From Microcaldota archaeon (GTDB lineage Archaea > Micrarchaeota > Micrarchaeia > Anstonellales > Anstonellaceae): a stretch of DNA of 36,096 nucleotides. The notes beneath the pieces were generated by a model. It was not told where the DNA came from. It saw nothing but the letters and a program-made list of their open reading frames with translations, and searched no databases. This document shows, one piece after another, positions 25,843 to 34,878 of this stretch. How positions within the stretch are numbered: position 1 is the stretch's first letter; each line of letters starts with the position of its first letter. Location of the stretch: assembly GCA_026413965.1 (NCBI GenBank), contig JAOAJY010000002.1, positions 76,273-112,368 of the forward strand. The letters are read 5' to 3'. Made by a program: the position numbers and the translations under genes.

Positions 25843-27747
25843 ATGCAAAATCCAAAACACCCTAGAGCAGTTGCCGTTATTGCTGAAGGGCAGCAGATAG
25901 GCACTCTTGCAAGGCGCAAAATCAACGCATTCAGGAAATTCCTGCTTCACTCTGAGGAATATCCTCCTGAGGTTAGGAAGGAGTGGAAAGAGCACAGAAA
26001 CAAACCCAAAGAAAGCCTGCTTATGGCATACATACACGAATGCGGGCGGCTCAGCAGGGAAATTGAGGAAGCCCACGAGAGGCTCAAGCCTGAGCTTTCG
26101 CGTATGGAAAGCGAGGCAAGCGAACTGTCAGCCACCATCGCCAGGCTGGAGGCCGAGGCATACAGGCTCAAAAAATCCGCCAGCAAGCTTTTCAGCCAGG
26201 CGACAGCAAGCAGCCAGCAACACATGGCAGAAGAGCCGGAAAAGGTGCTGGAGCAGCTGAGCAAGGAATCCGAAAGGTTCAGGAACGTGAATTCAGCGAT
26301 AGAGAATCTTGGCAGGCAGCTGATGGCAGAGGCAGAGGGGGGCAAGTCCGAGCTTCTCTCCAATTTCCTGTCTGCCTTCGGAAAAGAGATTGACGAAAAA
26401 TTCGCAAATGCCATTGCGAATGAAATCTCAAGCCTATCTGGCCAGATTGGGCATGAGCTTATGCGGAGGGCAGTGCGGATATTCATGGAGATGTCCCCTG
26501 ATTATGCTTTGATAGAGGGCTGCAGAAGCATACTCAAAGACGGCACCCCCTTCCAGATTTTCTCCTTCCATGCGCGAAGGGAGGCTTTGGAGGAGGACTT
26601 GGAGAAGGTTATGCGCTCCTCCATGCCGCATGCTGACAGAGTGAAGGCTGAGGAGCTTTGCAAAATGGTGGCATACTATGAGAAAAATGTGCGGGACTCG
26701 CTGAAAACAATCGATTATTTCATTTCTAGGGCTGAGGAAAAGTCCAAGCATGTCCGCGCCACCATCAAAAGCATGAATGCGCCCGGCGCGGTGATTTTCT
26801 CAGACAACATGCGAGAAGTTTCCGATGAAGAGGCTTTTTTCCTGGTTTTGCGCCTTGAGGAGGAAGCCAAATCTTTGGATTTGGCAATCAGCCTTGCGAA
26901 AAAAGCCAAGAAGATTCTCGAGTCGGTCCACCTGCAGCAGTTTTCAAGAATCAGAAGCTTTGCAAAGTACCTTGAGCTGATAGACGAGATAGATGTTCTT
27001 GAAAACAAGGCAAAAAGCCTATCAGAAAAGCTTGCCTCCTCAGGCTATATTGTTGCCAAATCAAAATCTGAGGCTTTGTCGCGCAGGCTTTCCCAAGTAA
27101 GGCAGGCGAAGGAGCGCGCCCAGCTTGCGCTTGACCGGCTGGCTGAAAAAAGGAAGGCAGAGGAAAATCTCCAGCGCATAAGGTCAAACTCAGCTGATGA
27201 GAGGCTCAAGCGGTATCTTGAAAAGATAGAGTCAGAAGAGATTCAGAAATCAAGCGACATGTTTTCTTTCCGACCATACTTTTTCCGCAAGGAAGGCTCA
27301 AGCCCAGCTGCCTCAGACCAGCACCAGCTTTGCTGGGAATTTGTCTTGTCAGCGCGAAGCAAGTTCAGCGATTTCCTAAGCAAATACCCGCACATGGAGG
27401 CAGCTTTTGACAAAACCCTGTTTTCCCTGGCAGAGCTTTTTGTAGAGTCTGGCTTCAGGCTCACCCGAGACAAGCTCACATCAGCCTTCAAAGGCAGGAC
27501 AAGGCAGCAATACTTGCCAAACGCGAATGCCTCCGTGGTCCGGCTGGGGATGGTCGGCTCCAATGAATACCGCTTCATAATTGACATATCCGACAGCAGG
27601 CAGCCAATAATTCTGATGGCTGGCATAAAAGCTGACAGCAGGCGCTTCATGAAGAGGCTGGTGCAGGGAGGCTACCAGTCCGAGCGCTCCAAGGCGATGC
27701 AGGATGGCAGGGCAAGCCTGTTCCTGCTGCTTTCTGGAAGCAAATAA
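25843..27747 (+). CDS. 634-aa coiled-coil-rich protein of unknown function
   Basis: ATG 25843 (MQNPKHPRAVAVIAEGQQIG...) follows the promoter-like region. Long heptad-like E/K/L/A-rich segments and a distinct C-terminal part. The track extension to 25567 overlaps the divergent nuclease gene. Confidence 0.75.
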   Translation: MQNPKHPRAVAVIAEGQQIGTLARRKINAFRKFLLHSEEYPPEVRKEWKEHRNKPKESLLMAYIHECGRLSREIEEAHERLKPELSRMESEASELSATIARLEAEAYRLKKSASKLFSQATASSQQHMAEEPEKVLEQLSKESERFRNVNSAIENLGRQLMAEAEGGKSELLSNFLSAFGKEIDEKFANAIANEISSLSGQIGHELMRRAVRIFMEMSPDYALIEGCRSILKDGTPFQIFSFHARREALEEDLEKVMRSSMPHADRVKAEELCKMVAYYEKNVRDSLKTIDYFISRAEEKSKHVRATIKSMNAPGAVIFSDNMREVSDEEAFFLVLRLEEEAKSLDLAISLAKKAKKILESVHLQQFSRIRSFAKYLELIDEIDVLENKAKSLSEKLASSGYIVAKSKSEALSRRLSQVRQAKERAQLALDRLAEKRKAEENLQRIRSNSADERLKRYLEKIESEEIQKSSDMFSFRPYFFRKEGSSPAASDQHQLCWEFVLSARSKFSDFLSKYPHMEAAFDKTLFSLAELFVESGFRLTRDKLTSAFKGRTRQQYLPNANASVVRLGMVGSNEYRFIIDISDSRQPIILMAGIKADSRRFMKRLVQGGYQSERSKAMQDGRASLFLLLSGSK

Positions 27748-27760
27748 GCAGGCATGCCCA

Positions 27761-28999
27761 TCATAGCGTCACAGTTTCTCCAAGCGCAGGGGCATATGCG
27801 TCAAACCCCTCAACTTTCAGCTCCTCAGCAAACTGCTGGCATTTGTCGCCATGCACGCAGAAGACTTTCTGCGGGCGCATTCTCTCCACCAGCTCAAAAA
27901 GCTCCTTTCTGCCCGCATGAGCAGAAAAATCAAGGTAGGCATAAGAAGCCTTGGGCTTTATCTTCACCCCGTCATACTCCACATAGCCGTAATTGAGGAG
28001 GTTGTGCCCATTGGTCCCTTCAACGCAGTAGCCGGTGAAAATCGCCTTTGACTCATGCCCCATGCGGAGAAGGTAGTGCATCGCCGGGCCTCCTTGCAGC
28101 ATCCCTGCGGTCGCTATCACCACGCCTGGCTTTTTGAGCACCGCCTCCCTCATGCGCTTGTGGGTGACTGGCTTGCAGGTCTCCAAGTCATGCCTGAAGC
28201 GCTTGAAATCCTTCATGTAATTTGAGAAGCGCGAGAGAATCTCATTCACCTCCAAGCCCATCCCCTCTATCCATATGTCGCAGTCCTTGTCAAGCGAGCG
28301 TATTATCCTTATCAGCTCCTGGGTCCTGCCTATCGCGAAGGCTGGGAACAGGACTGTCCCGCCATTCTCAAATGTCTCCTCAATCTGCCTTCCAAGCTCA
28401 ATCTCAAGCTCCTTTCTTGGCGGATGGTCCCTGTCTGCATAGGTGCTCTCGATTATGAGCGCCTCCGGCTCCTTGGGCGGAAGCTCTGAGGCAAAAGTGG
28501 TCTTTGTCTCTTCGCCTTTGAAGTCCCCTGTGTAAACCACACGCCCTTCGCCTGTCTGCAAATCCACCATGGCTGCCCCCGGTATGTGGCCTGCCTGGTA
28601 AAAAGCCAAGGAAGATCCGCCAAGCTCGTGCTGTTTTTTGTATGAAAGAAGAGTGGCGCTCTCCTTCATCTTCTTTATGTGGGCAGGGTGGTAAGGGTAT
28701 TCGCCTCTTTTTGCCATGATTCTCAAGGAGTCCGCAGTTATCAGCTCTGACATGGCAAGCGTGGGCGGCGTGCAGACCATCTCTGGCCGGGCGTTTTTGA
28801 AAAGAAAGGGCGCGAAACCCGAGTGGTCAAGGTGAGCATGCGACAAGACCACATAATCCGGGCTTTGCTTTGGCTCAAGAGGGTAAGCCTGGGAGTCGTG
28901 TATCTTCAAGCCGCAGTCAAGCATTATCCTTTCTTCTGCCTCAACCATTATCGCGCTTCTTCCAACCTCTTGCGCAGCCCCAAAAAATCCCAATTGCAT
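27761..28999 (-). CDS. Beta-CASP metallo-beta-lactamase RNase (CPSF73-like, without KH domains)
   Basis: 'VVLSHAHLDHSGFAPFLF' (HxHxDH), 'VVYTGDFKGEETKTTFASELPPKEPEALIIESTYADRDHPPR', 'TVLFPAFAIGRTQELI', C-terminal 'LDFSAHAGRKELFELVERMRPQKVFCVHGD'. Confidence 0.92.
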   Translation of the reverse strand: MQLGFFGAAQEVGRSAIMVEAEERIMLDCGLKIHDSQAYPLEPKQSPDYVVLSHAHLDHSGFAPFLFKNARPEMVCTPPTLAMSELITADSLRIMAKRGEYPYHPAHIKKMKESATLLSYKKQHELGGSSLAFYQAGHIPGAAMVDLQTGEGRVVYTGDFKGEETKTTFASELPPKEPEALIIESTYADRDHPPRKELEIELGRQIEETFENGGTVLFPAFAIGRTQELIRIIRSLDKDCDIWIEGMGLEVNEILSRFSNYMKDFKRFRHDLETCKPVTHKRMREAVLKKPGVVIATAGMLQGGPAMHYLLRMGHESKAIFTGYCVEGTNGHNLLNYGYVEYDGVKIKPKASYAYLDFSAHAGRKELFELVERMRPQKVFCVHGDKCQQFAEELKVEGFDAYAPALGETVTL

Positions 29000-29093
29000 G
29001 CCTAAATAGCTCCGGCAAGCATTTAAACACTCTCCCCATCCCCAGAATGCGCAAGAGGGTTAAGCTATTAAAAGTTGAGCGCGTATTGGGTTC

Positions 29094-29981
29094 ATGGACG
29101 AGCTGACTTTTCTTGACTTGGCCATCTTGAAAAAAATAGACGCCGAGTCCTCGGTTGAGAAGTTCGGAAGCATAATAAACACCTCTTTTTTTGAGACCGC
29201 CAACCTCCTTGGGACAATCAAAATCAAAGGCTACATAAACATAGAGTCCTCAGTGGGGGGAATAAGCAGGGTCATGCTCACAGACGCAGGCTCAAGCATA
29301 CTGCAAGTGGCAGAGCAGAAATCCAAAGAGCCGATGGAGCCTCTTGACTATGCCATACTGCACGCCCTTGCTTCAGGCGCAAAAGACCCGGAGTCAATAC
29401 AGAAGTCTTTGAATGTCAGGAATGCGGATTTGGCGTATCACCTCAACAAGCTGATCGTCCAAGGATTCATGGATTATGAGATAAGGGCGGCAAAAGCCAA
29501 TTTTGTTCTCACAGAGCATGGCTTCAACATCACAGGCGCGGTCAGAGTGCAAAAGCCTCCTGCCCAGCCCAAGCAGCCCATCACCCTTGCGGATTTCGTG
29601 GAGAAAGAGGCGCAGGATAAGGAGAGCGCAGGCTCTTTCCCCCAGCAAGCGCAGCATTCTCAACAGCCATCCGCCCCTCCATGGGCAGGCCTTCCTGGGC
29701 TGGATAAAGAGGGGCAAAAAGAGGAAGCGCAACATATCGCGCAGGAAGCCAAGAAGGATGATGGGCGCAAAGAGAAGGAAAGCGCCAAGCAGGAGGAGAA
29801 GCACAAGAAAGGGCATAGGCAGCCTAGCCCTGAGGAAGCCAAAAGGGCTGAGCTTTGGAGAAGAAGATTGTCCAAGCTGGAGTATTATGTTTTGGAATAC
29901 GCCCCGTATTTTCTTTTGTTCCTGGTGGTCTTGGGCATTTTCCTTGGGGCAATATACCTTTCCCTGTCCAAAATAGCTTAG
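29094..29981 (+). CDS. Tandem winged-helix-like N-terminus, charged linker and C-terminal TM helix
   Basis: Two HTH-like repeats (aa ~1-80 and 85-160), Pro/Gln/Lys/Glu linker, then 'YAPYFLLFLVVLGIFLGAIYLSL' at the C-terminus. Confidence 0.65.
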   Translation: MDELTFLDLAILKKIDAESSVEKFGSIINTSFFETANLLGTIKIKGYINIESSVGGISRVMLTDAGSSILQVAEQKSKEPMEPLDYAILHALASGAKDPESIQKSLNVRNADLAYHLNKLIVQGFMDYEIRAAKANFVLTEHGFNITGAVRVQKPPAQPKQPITLADFVEKEAQDKESAGSFPQQAQHSQQPSAPPWAGLPGLDKEGQKEEAQHIAQEAKKDDGRKEKESAKQEEKHKKGHRQPSPEEAKRAELWRRRLSKLEYYVLEYAPYFLLFLVVLGIFLGAIYLSLSKIA

Positions 29982-29999
29982 GCAAAAGCAGGCGATATA

Positions 30000-30629
30000 T
30001 TGGGCGCAGCAGATTTTTCGGTGCTTTCCAAATACAAAATACCCTTCCCCAAGTTCGCAATCGTCCAGCCTTCTGAGGACCCGGCGCCTTACGCAAAAAA
30101 GCTGGGCTTCCCGCTTGTGATGAAGGCGCTCTCCCCGCAGGTGAGCCACAAGACCGAGAGGGGCGGGGTGATTTTGGGTTTGGTGAGCGCCAAGCAGGTG
30201 CAGGAAGCCAAATCCGAGCTGTTGAGGCGCTATCAGGGGGTGGAGATTGAGGGGCTGCTTCTGCAGAGGATGGTCTTGGGCAAAGACTCAGTGGAGCTTA
30301 TAGTGGGCGGCAAGAGGGACGAGCAGTTCGGCCAGATGATAATGCTTGGGATGGGCGGAATATTTGTGGAAGTGATGAAAGACGTGTCTTTCAGGATTTG
30401 CCCTATTGAAAAGGAGGATGCGCTGCAGATGATGCGCGAGCTTAGGGCATACCCAGTGCTTTCAGGCGCGCGCGGCAGGAAGCCTATTGATGAGAAGAGG
30501 CTGGCTTCAGTCCTGCTGAATGCCTCCGAGCTTCTGGTCAAGGAGGACCCGGATGAGTTTGACATAAATCCGCTGATTGCCTGGCATGATGGCTGCATGG
30601 CAGTGGATGTCCGCATAATGAAAAAGTGA
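30000..30629 (+). CDS. acdB: ADP-forming acyl/acetyl-CoA synthetase beta subunit (ATP-grasp)
   Basis: 'KYKIPFPKFAIVQPSEDPAPYAKKLGFPLVMKALSPQVSHKTERGGVILGL...GKDSVELIVGGKRDEQFGQMIMLGMGGIFVEV'; TTG start. Confidence 0.92.
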   Translation: MGAADFSVLSKYKIPFPKFAIVQPSEDPAPYAKKLGFPLVMKALSPQVSHKTERGGVILGLVSAKQVQEAKSELLRRYQGVEIEGLLLQRMVLGKDSVELIVGGKRDEQFGQMIMLGMGGIFVEVMKDVSFRICPIEKEDALQMMRELRAYPVLSGARGRKPIDEKRLASVLLNASELLVKEDPDEFDINPLIAWHDGCMAVDVRIMKK

Positions 30630-30633
30630 GAGG

Positions 30634-32061
30634 ATGAAAATCCCAAAGAAAATAAAGAACCTGGATGCGGTCTTCAACCCGTCAAGCATAGCTGTCATAG
30701 GCGCAAGCAGGGAGCCAAACAAAATAGGCCATGTGATAGTCAAGAACTTCATCGACGGAGGGTTCGCAGGCAAGGTTTATCCAGTGAACCCAAATGCTGA
30801 GGAGATACTCGGGCTTCGCGCCTACCGCTCTGTCCTTGACATAAAGGAGAAAGTGGATTCCGCGGTGGTTGCGGTCCCTGCTGTGCATGTCGCCTCTGTC
30901 CTTGAGGATTGCGGAAAAAAAGGGATAAAGGGAGTGGTCCTGATAACCGGAGGCTTTTCAGAGGTCGGCAAGCGCGAGGAGGAGGAGAAAATAGCAGCCA
31001 TTGCCAACAGGTATGATATTGCGCTGATTGGGCCAAACTGCATGGGGGTCATAACTCCTGCCACCAGGGTGGATTCTGTCTTCCTGCCCATCTACAAGCT
31101 GGGAAGGCCAAGGGTTGGGGGGATATCCTTCATAAGCCAGTCAGGCGCAGTGGGAGGCTGCATAGTGGATCTTGCCGCAAGGGCCGGAATAGGCATGAGC
31201 AAATTCGTCTCATACGGCAACGCCGCGGTCATAAACGAATGCGATTTGCTTGAGTACTTGGCTTACGACAAGGAGACTGAGATAATAGTGGCGTATCTTG
31301 AAGGGGTGAAAGACGGGAAGAGATTCCTCAAGGTCGCAAAAAAGATAACCCGCAAAAAGCCGATCGTGGTGATAAAGGCAGGCAAAAGCCAGGCAGGGGC
31401 TGAAGCCGCAAAATCCCACACCGGCTCGCTTGCCGGAAGCGCAGAAGCCTACAGCGCGGCTTTCAAGCAGGCTTCTTTGATAGAGGCGCAGACTTTGGAG
31501 CAGCTTTTTGACTTCGCCAAAATATTTGACCAGGTCCTGCCCTGCGGAAACAGGGTTGGGATAATCACGAACGGAGGCGGGATGGGCGTTTTGGCCACAG
31601 ACTCGCTTGAGGAGGAAGGCCTCCAGCTTGCCAATCTTTCTGAGGAGACCAAAAAATCCTTGTCGGCAGCCTTGCCGCCATACGCCAACATACGCAACCC
31701 GCTGGACATAATTGGCGATGCGGACTCGCACAGGTACGAAGTGGCAATAAACGCCATGATGAAAGACGAGAACATCGACATCATACTTCTCATAATCCTC
31801 TTCCAGACAGTCGGGATTGACAGCTCGGTTGTCAATATAGCCATCCGCGCATCCGACCAGAGAAAAAAGCCCATAATAGCAGTCTGCACAGGGGGCGAAT
31901 ACACCGAGATGCACAAAAGAATCCTGGAGTCTTATGGAGTCCCGTCCTACTCTTCGCCCTCCTCAGCCATGCGGGCAATCTCCAAATTCATGCAATATGC
32001 TGCCCACTACTCAAAATACAACCAGATGGCATGCCCTGCGCAGCTTAAGACAAAAAAATAA
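30634..32061 (+). CDS. acdA: ADP-forming acyl/acetyl-CoA synthetase alpha subunit
   Basis: 'NLDAVFNPSSIAVIGASREPNKIGHVIVKNFIDGGFAGKVYPVNPNAEEILGLRAY...GPNCMGV...SQSGAVGG...KSHTGSLAGS'. Confidence 0.93.
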   Translation: MKIPKKIKNLDAVFNPSSIAVIGASREPNKIGHVIVKNFIDGGFAGKVYPVNPNAEEILGLRAYRSVLDIKEKVDSAVVAVPAVHVASVLEDCGKKGIKGVVLITGGFSEVGKREEEEKIAAIANRYDIALIGPNCMGVITPATRVDSVFLPIYKLGRPRVGGISFISQSGAVGGCIVDLAARAGIGMSKFVSYGNAAVINECDLLEYLAYDKETEIIVAYLEGVKDGKRFLKVAKKITRKKPIVVIKAGKSQAGAEAAKSHTGSLAGSAEAYSAAFKQASLIEAQTLEQLFDFAKIFDQVLPCGNRVGIITNGGGMGVLATDSLEEEGLQLANLSEETKKSLSAALPPYANIRNPLDIIGDADSHRYEVAINAMMKDENIDIILLIILFQTVGIDSSVVNIAIRASDQRKKPIIAVCTGGEYTEMHKRILESYGVPSYSSPSSAMRAISKFMQYAAHYSKYNQMACPAQLKTKK

Positions 32062-32070
32062 AGCCAAGAC

Positions 32071-32778
32071 CTATCGCTTTTTCCCCTTCTTCTCCCGCAT
32101 CTCTTTTTGCCGGGCATGCTCTTTTTTCGCCTTTTTGTATTCCCAAAGGGAGTAAAGCGAGGCGAAGATGGCAATCAGCACAATGGGCAGAAGCACCAGC
32201 CAAAGAAGAAGGTCTGCAGGGGAGAACAGCGACACTAAGGCAAGCACTCCGCATATCCAAAACATCTTGCCGGCAAGCTTGTTGGTCTTCTCCCAAATCT
32301 TCTCATCCGCCAGCGTCCATGGGGTGCGCACCCCTATGAAATAGTTCCTCTTGGTGAAGTTGAGCATGTAGCCCACATAGAAGAAAAGCAGGGATATTGA
32401 CGGGATTATTATTACGATTGGGTTGAAATTCTGCCAATTCACAAAGCCGCTTGGCAGGTTTGGCAGCAGGGTGGCGATGTAAATTACTCCCATGACAAAC
32501 ACAAGGACAACCTTGAATCCCCAGAACTGGTCGGCGAATTCCTCAATGTTGTGCTTGTAGACTTCTATTTTCGGGATGGCAAGCAGAACAAGATACACAA
32601 GCAAGGTAAGCATGGGTATGCTGTAAATGCCTATGGTTTTGCTCACCGTCCCTCCGCTTCCTGCCCACCAATAGCCGGCAAGCTCTCCCCTTTCGTCGGT
32701 TATGACCATGTTTTCAGCGCTAAGCGCAATCGCAAAAATCACAAGTATTATGGAAATCGGAAGTATTTCCCGGTACAA
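32071..32778 (-). CDS. SdpI-family (DUF1648/SdpI-like) membrane protein
   Basis: Multiple TM; 'FTKRNYFIGVRTPWTLADEKIWEKTNKLAGKMFWICG' is SdpI-like. TTG at 32778 preferred, preceded by GGAGGTGATGGG. Confidence 0.85.
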   Translation of the reverse strand: MYREILPISIILVIFAIALSAENMVITDERGELAGYWWAGSGGTVSKTIGIYSIPMLTLLVYLVLLAIPKIEVYKHNIEEFADQFWGFKVVLVFVMGVIYIATLLPNLPSGFVNWQNFNPIVIIIPSISLLFFYVGYMLNFTKRNYFIGVRTPWTLADEKIWEKTNKLAGKMFWICGVLALVSLFSPADLLLWLVLLPIVLIAIFASLYSLWEYKKAKKEHARQKEMREKKGKKR

Positions 32779-32848
32779 CCCATCACCTCCCGCATTCTTC
32801 ACTCCCCTATACAAATGCAAAGAATATAAATAAGAGCATTTAGGCAGG

Positions 32849-33382
32849 ATGAATAGCATGCGAAAAGCCTTTCCGAAAGAGGCTGCCTATCTTGCAGGGG
32901 CAATTGCCATAACTGTGGCTTCTGCCTACCTTTTCTCAAAATTCGAGTTTCTCAGGCAGCTTGGGTATGCTGGAGCATTCCTCATCTCCTTGATATCAAG
33001 CGCCTCTGTGCTGTTTCCTGTGCCTGGGGTGGCTGTGGTTTTCGCCATGGCTTCCTATCTTGACCCCCTTTTGCTTGGCATTGCGGCAGGCATCGGGTCA
33101 GGGCTTGGGGAAATCTCAGGGTACATGGCAGGCTATGCCGGGCACAGGGTGGTGGAGAATGCCAAGACTTACAGGCTCCACAAGGAGAAAATTGAGAAAT
33201 ACGGGGCTGCCGCGATTTTTGCCCTCGCGCTTCTTCCCAATCCAGCGTTTGACTTGGCAGGCATTGCGGCAGGGGCTCTGAGGATGCCTGCCTGGAAATT
33301 CCTGCTTTCCGCAATGGCAGGCAAAGTCATTCGCTATGTCGCCATTGCCTACATAGGCGAGGCGGCTGCGCCTTACTTCTGA
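32849..33382 (+). CDS. VTT/DedA (SNARE-associated-like) membrane protein
   Basis: 'LISLISSASVLFPVPGVAVVFAMASYLDPLLLGIAAGIGSGLGEISGYMAGYAGHR...YGAAAIFALALLPNPAFDLAGIAAGALRMPAWKF'. Confidence 0.85.
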   Translation: MNSMRKAFPKEAAYLAGAIAITVASAYLFSKFEFLRQLGYAGAFLISLISSASVLFPVPGVAVVFAMASYLDPLLLGIAAGIGSGLGEISGYMAGYAGHRVVENAKTYRLHKEKIEKYGAAAIFALALLPNPAFDLAGIAAGALRMPAWKFLLSAMAGKVIRYVAIAYIGEAAAPYF

Positions 33383-33399
33383 AAGCCAAAGCGCAGCAG

Positions 33400-33515
33400 T
33401 GGGCCGGAAGAGATTTGAACTCTTGACCTTTCGATTTCAAAGCCTGCCTGAAAGCCATGCGAGGCTTCCTGAGGCATATCAGTCGAACGCTCCAACCAGG
33501 CTAAGCTACCGGCCC
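33400..33515 (-). tRNA. tRNA-Ile(GAT) containing a 41-nt intron at 37/38 (intron 33436-33476)
   Basis: Exons: GGGCCGGTAGCTTAGCCTGGTTGGAGCGTTCGACTGATA + ATCGAAAGGTCAAGAGTTCAAATCTCTTCCGGCCCA. Acceptor, D, anticodon and T stems pair; anticodon loop CTGATAA. Confidence 0.92.
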
Positions 33516-33619
33516 AAAGCCAAATTCTTCTGCCCATGATAATTAAAAAGGCTTGCCGAAAACAGTGGCAGAAGCCGCACGCTTTTAAATTCTTAAAGCC
33601 AGATTTTCCTTAGGTTTTT

Positions 33620-34825
33620 ATGCCAGAATTAATGGCGCAAAAAAGAGCGGAAGACTTGCGCAGGCAATCCGATTTCAATGCGCGCTTTCTTGGAAAAAAT
33701 TGGGAGGACTGGGCTTTCCAGTCAATGCAAAAAATCTGCGCGCAAAAAGAGGGCGAATATTCAAAAGACGGATACGCCGTGAAAATATCCCGAGAGGAAA
33801 TCCGCCTTTTGAAGGAGGGCAAGGAGATTGCCGTCTTCCCCAAAAGCCAAGCCAGCAAGCCCGCCAGCGCCCAAGATGCGGTTGATGCGGTCAAAATTGC
33901 CCAGGTTTTGCTTGGCGTGAAAGTTGATGGCATGTGGGGGCAAATCACCCAAAGAGCTTATCGGTCGCAAAATTTCCCTCAGCAGCATATTGACCAATTG
34001 GGCCAGTTTTTGACCAAACCAGCACCTAACTTATCACCTAACTTATCGTTTGTTGTGCCTGTCAAAAATACAAAAATCACAAGCCAGCAAGAGCCCAGCC
34101 AAAGGGAAATATCTCCTGCCAACCTAATGGCTTTTGACAAGCTGGTGGAAGCTGTTTCGCAGGAGATAAAAAAGCACAGCAAAAGGGGGATTGATGAGAT
34201 AAGGGAGTTCGTGTCCTCCTCGCTGCGCTTTTACTTGAACGCCTCTTCAAAAGGGCTCGCCTCAAAAGACTATCTTGTGATGGTGAATTCTGACTGGTCA
34301 AGGGGCGAGAAGCGCTTTTTTGCGGTGAATATGAGGAAGCTATTTGAAGGGCGCGCAGATTTCCTGGAGTATGCGGAAGAATGCGCCTTGGGGAAGGCTA
34401 ACCGAATGTTTTTTGGAGGCTGCAGGCTGGGCGGCAGGCATACAGGGCCAAGGTGGCAGCATGGGGCTTATATTTTATACGGGCTTGAGGATGGGAAGAA
34501 ATTTGAAGACGACCCAAGAAGAGGCGCCTCAAGGCTTTTCTACGACAACACTTTCATCCATAAAATAAGGGCGGTGCTTCATCCTTTCTCAAAGCCCAAC
34601 CAGCAATACACAGGAGGCTGCGTCGCAGTGGGCGGAAATATAACTGTTTTGCCAGGAGACAGCAGCAAAGTCAAGCGGAGGACAAGCGATATCTTGGAGC
34701 ACATAGGGCAAAACCATGAAGGAGCAGGATTTTTCGTCTACTCTGCAAATCGCAATTCAAAATTCGACTACGTCCCTGCGGGGAATTTTGAAAGGATTTT
34801 GAGGGAACTTGCCAGCGGCTTTTGA
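33620..34825 (+). CDS. YkuD_2-like (murein L,D-transpeptidase-like) protein with N-terminal PG-binding-like repeat
   Basis: PG_binding_1-like 'VKIAQVLLGVKVDGMWGQITQRAYRSQ'; catalytic-like 'KANRMFFGGCRLGGRHTGPRWQHGAYILYGLEDGKKFEDD...IHKIRAVLHPFSKPNQQYTGGCVAVGG'. No obvious signal peptide. Confidence 0.6.
   Translation: MPELMAQKRAEDLRRQSDFNARFLGKNWEDWAFQSMQKICAQKEGEYSKDGYAVKISREEIRLLKEGKEIAVFPKSQASKPASAQDAVDAVKIAQVLLGVKVDGMWGQITQRAYRSQNFPQQHIDQLGQFLTKPAPNLSPNLSFVVPVKNTKITSQQEPSQREISPANLMAFDKLVEAVSQEIKKHSKRGIDEIREFVSSSLRFYLNASSKGLASKDYLVMVNSDWSRGEKRFFAVNMRKLFEGRADFLEYAEECALGKANRMFFGGCRLGGRHTGPRWQHGAYILYGLEDGKKFEDDPRRGASRLFYDNTFIHKIRAVLHPFSKPNQQYTGGCVAVGGNITVLPGDSSKVKRRTSDILEHIGQNHEGAGFFVYSANRNSKFDYVPAGNFERILRELASGF
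34023..34046 (+). repeat. Tandem 12-nt duplication inside CDS
   Basis: 'cacctaacttat' x2, giving in-frame APNLSPNLS. Confidence 0.8.
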
Positions 34826-34878
34826 GCGATGAGTTTATAAACACGTTTTTACATATTATACCATTCAAGGTAATCCCA

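Noticed and set aside
31210-31914. 234-aa minus-strand ORF opposite acdA
   Set aside because: Overlaps a well-supported acetyl-CoA synthetase alpha subunit; Cys/Phe/Tyr/Val-rich shadow translation.
34023-34046. 12-nt tandem duplication as a possible mobile-element scar
   Set aside because: Only two in-frame copies (PNLSPNLS) with no flanking inverted repeats or transposase; simple slippage in a linker is enough.
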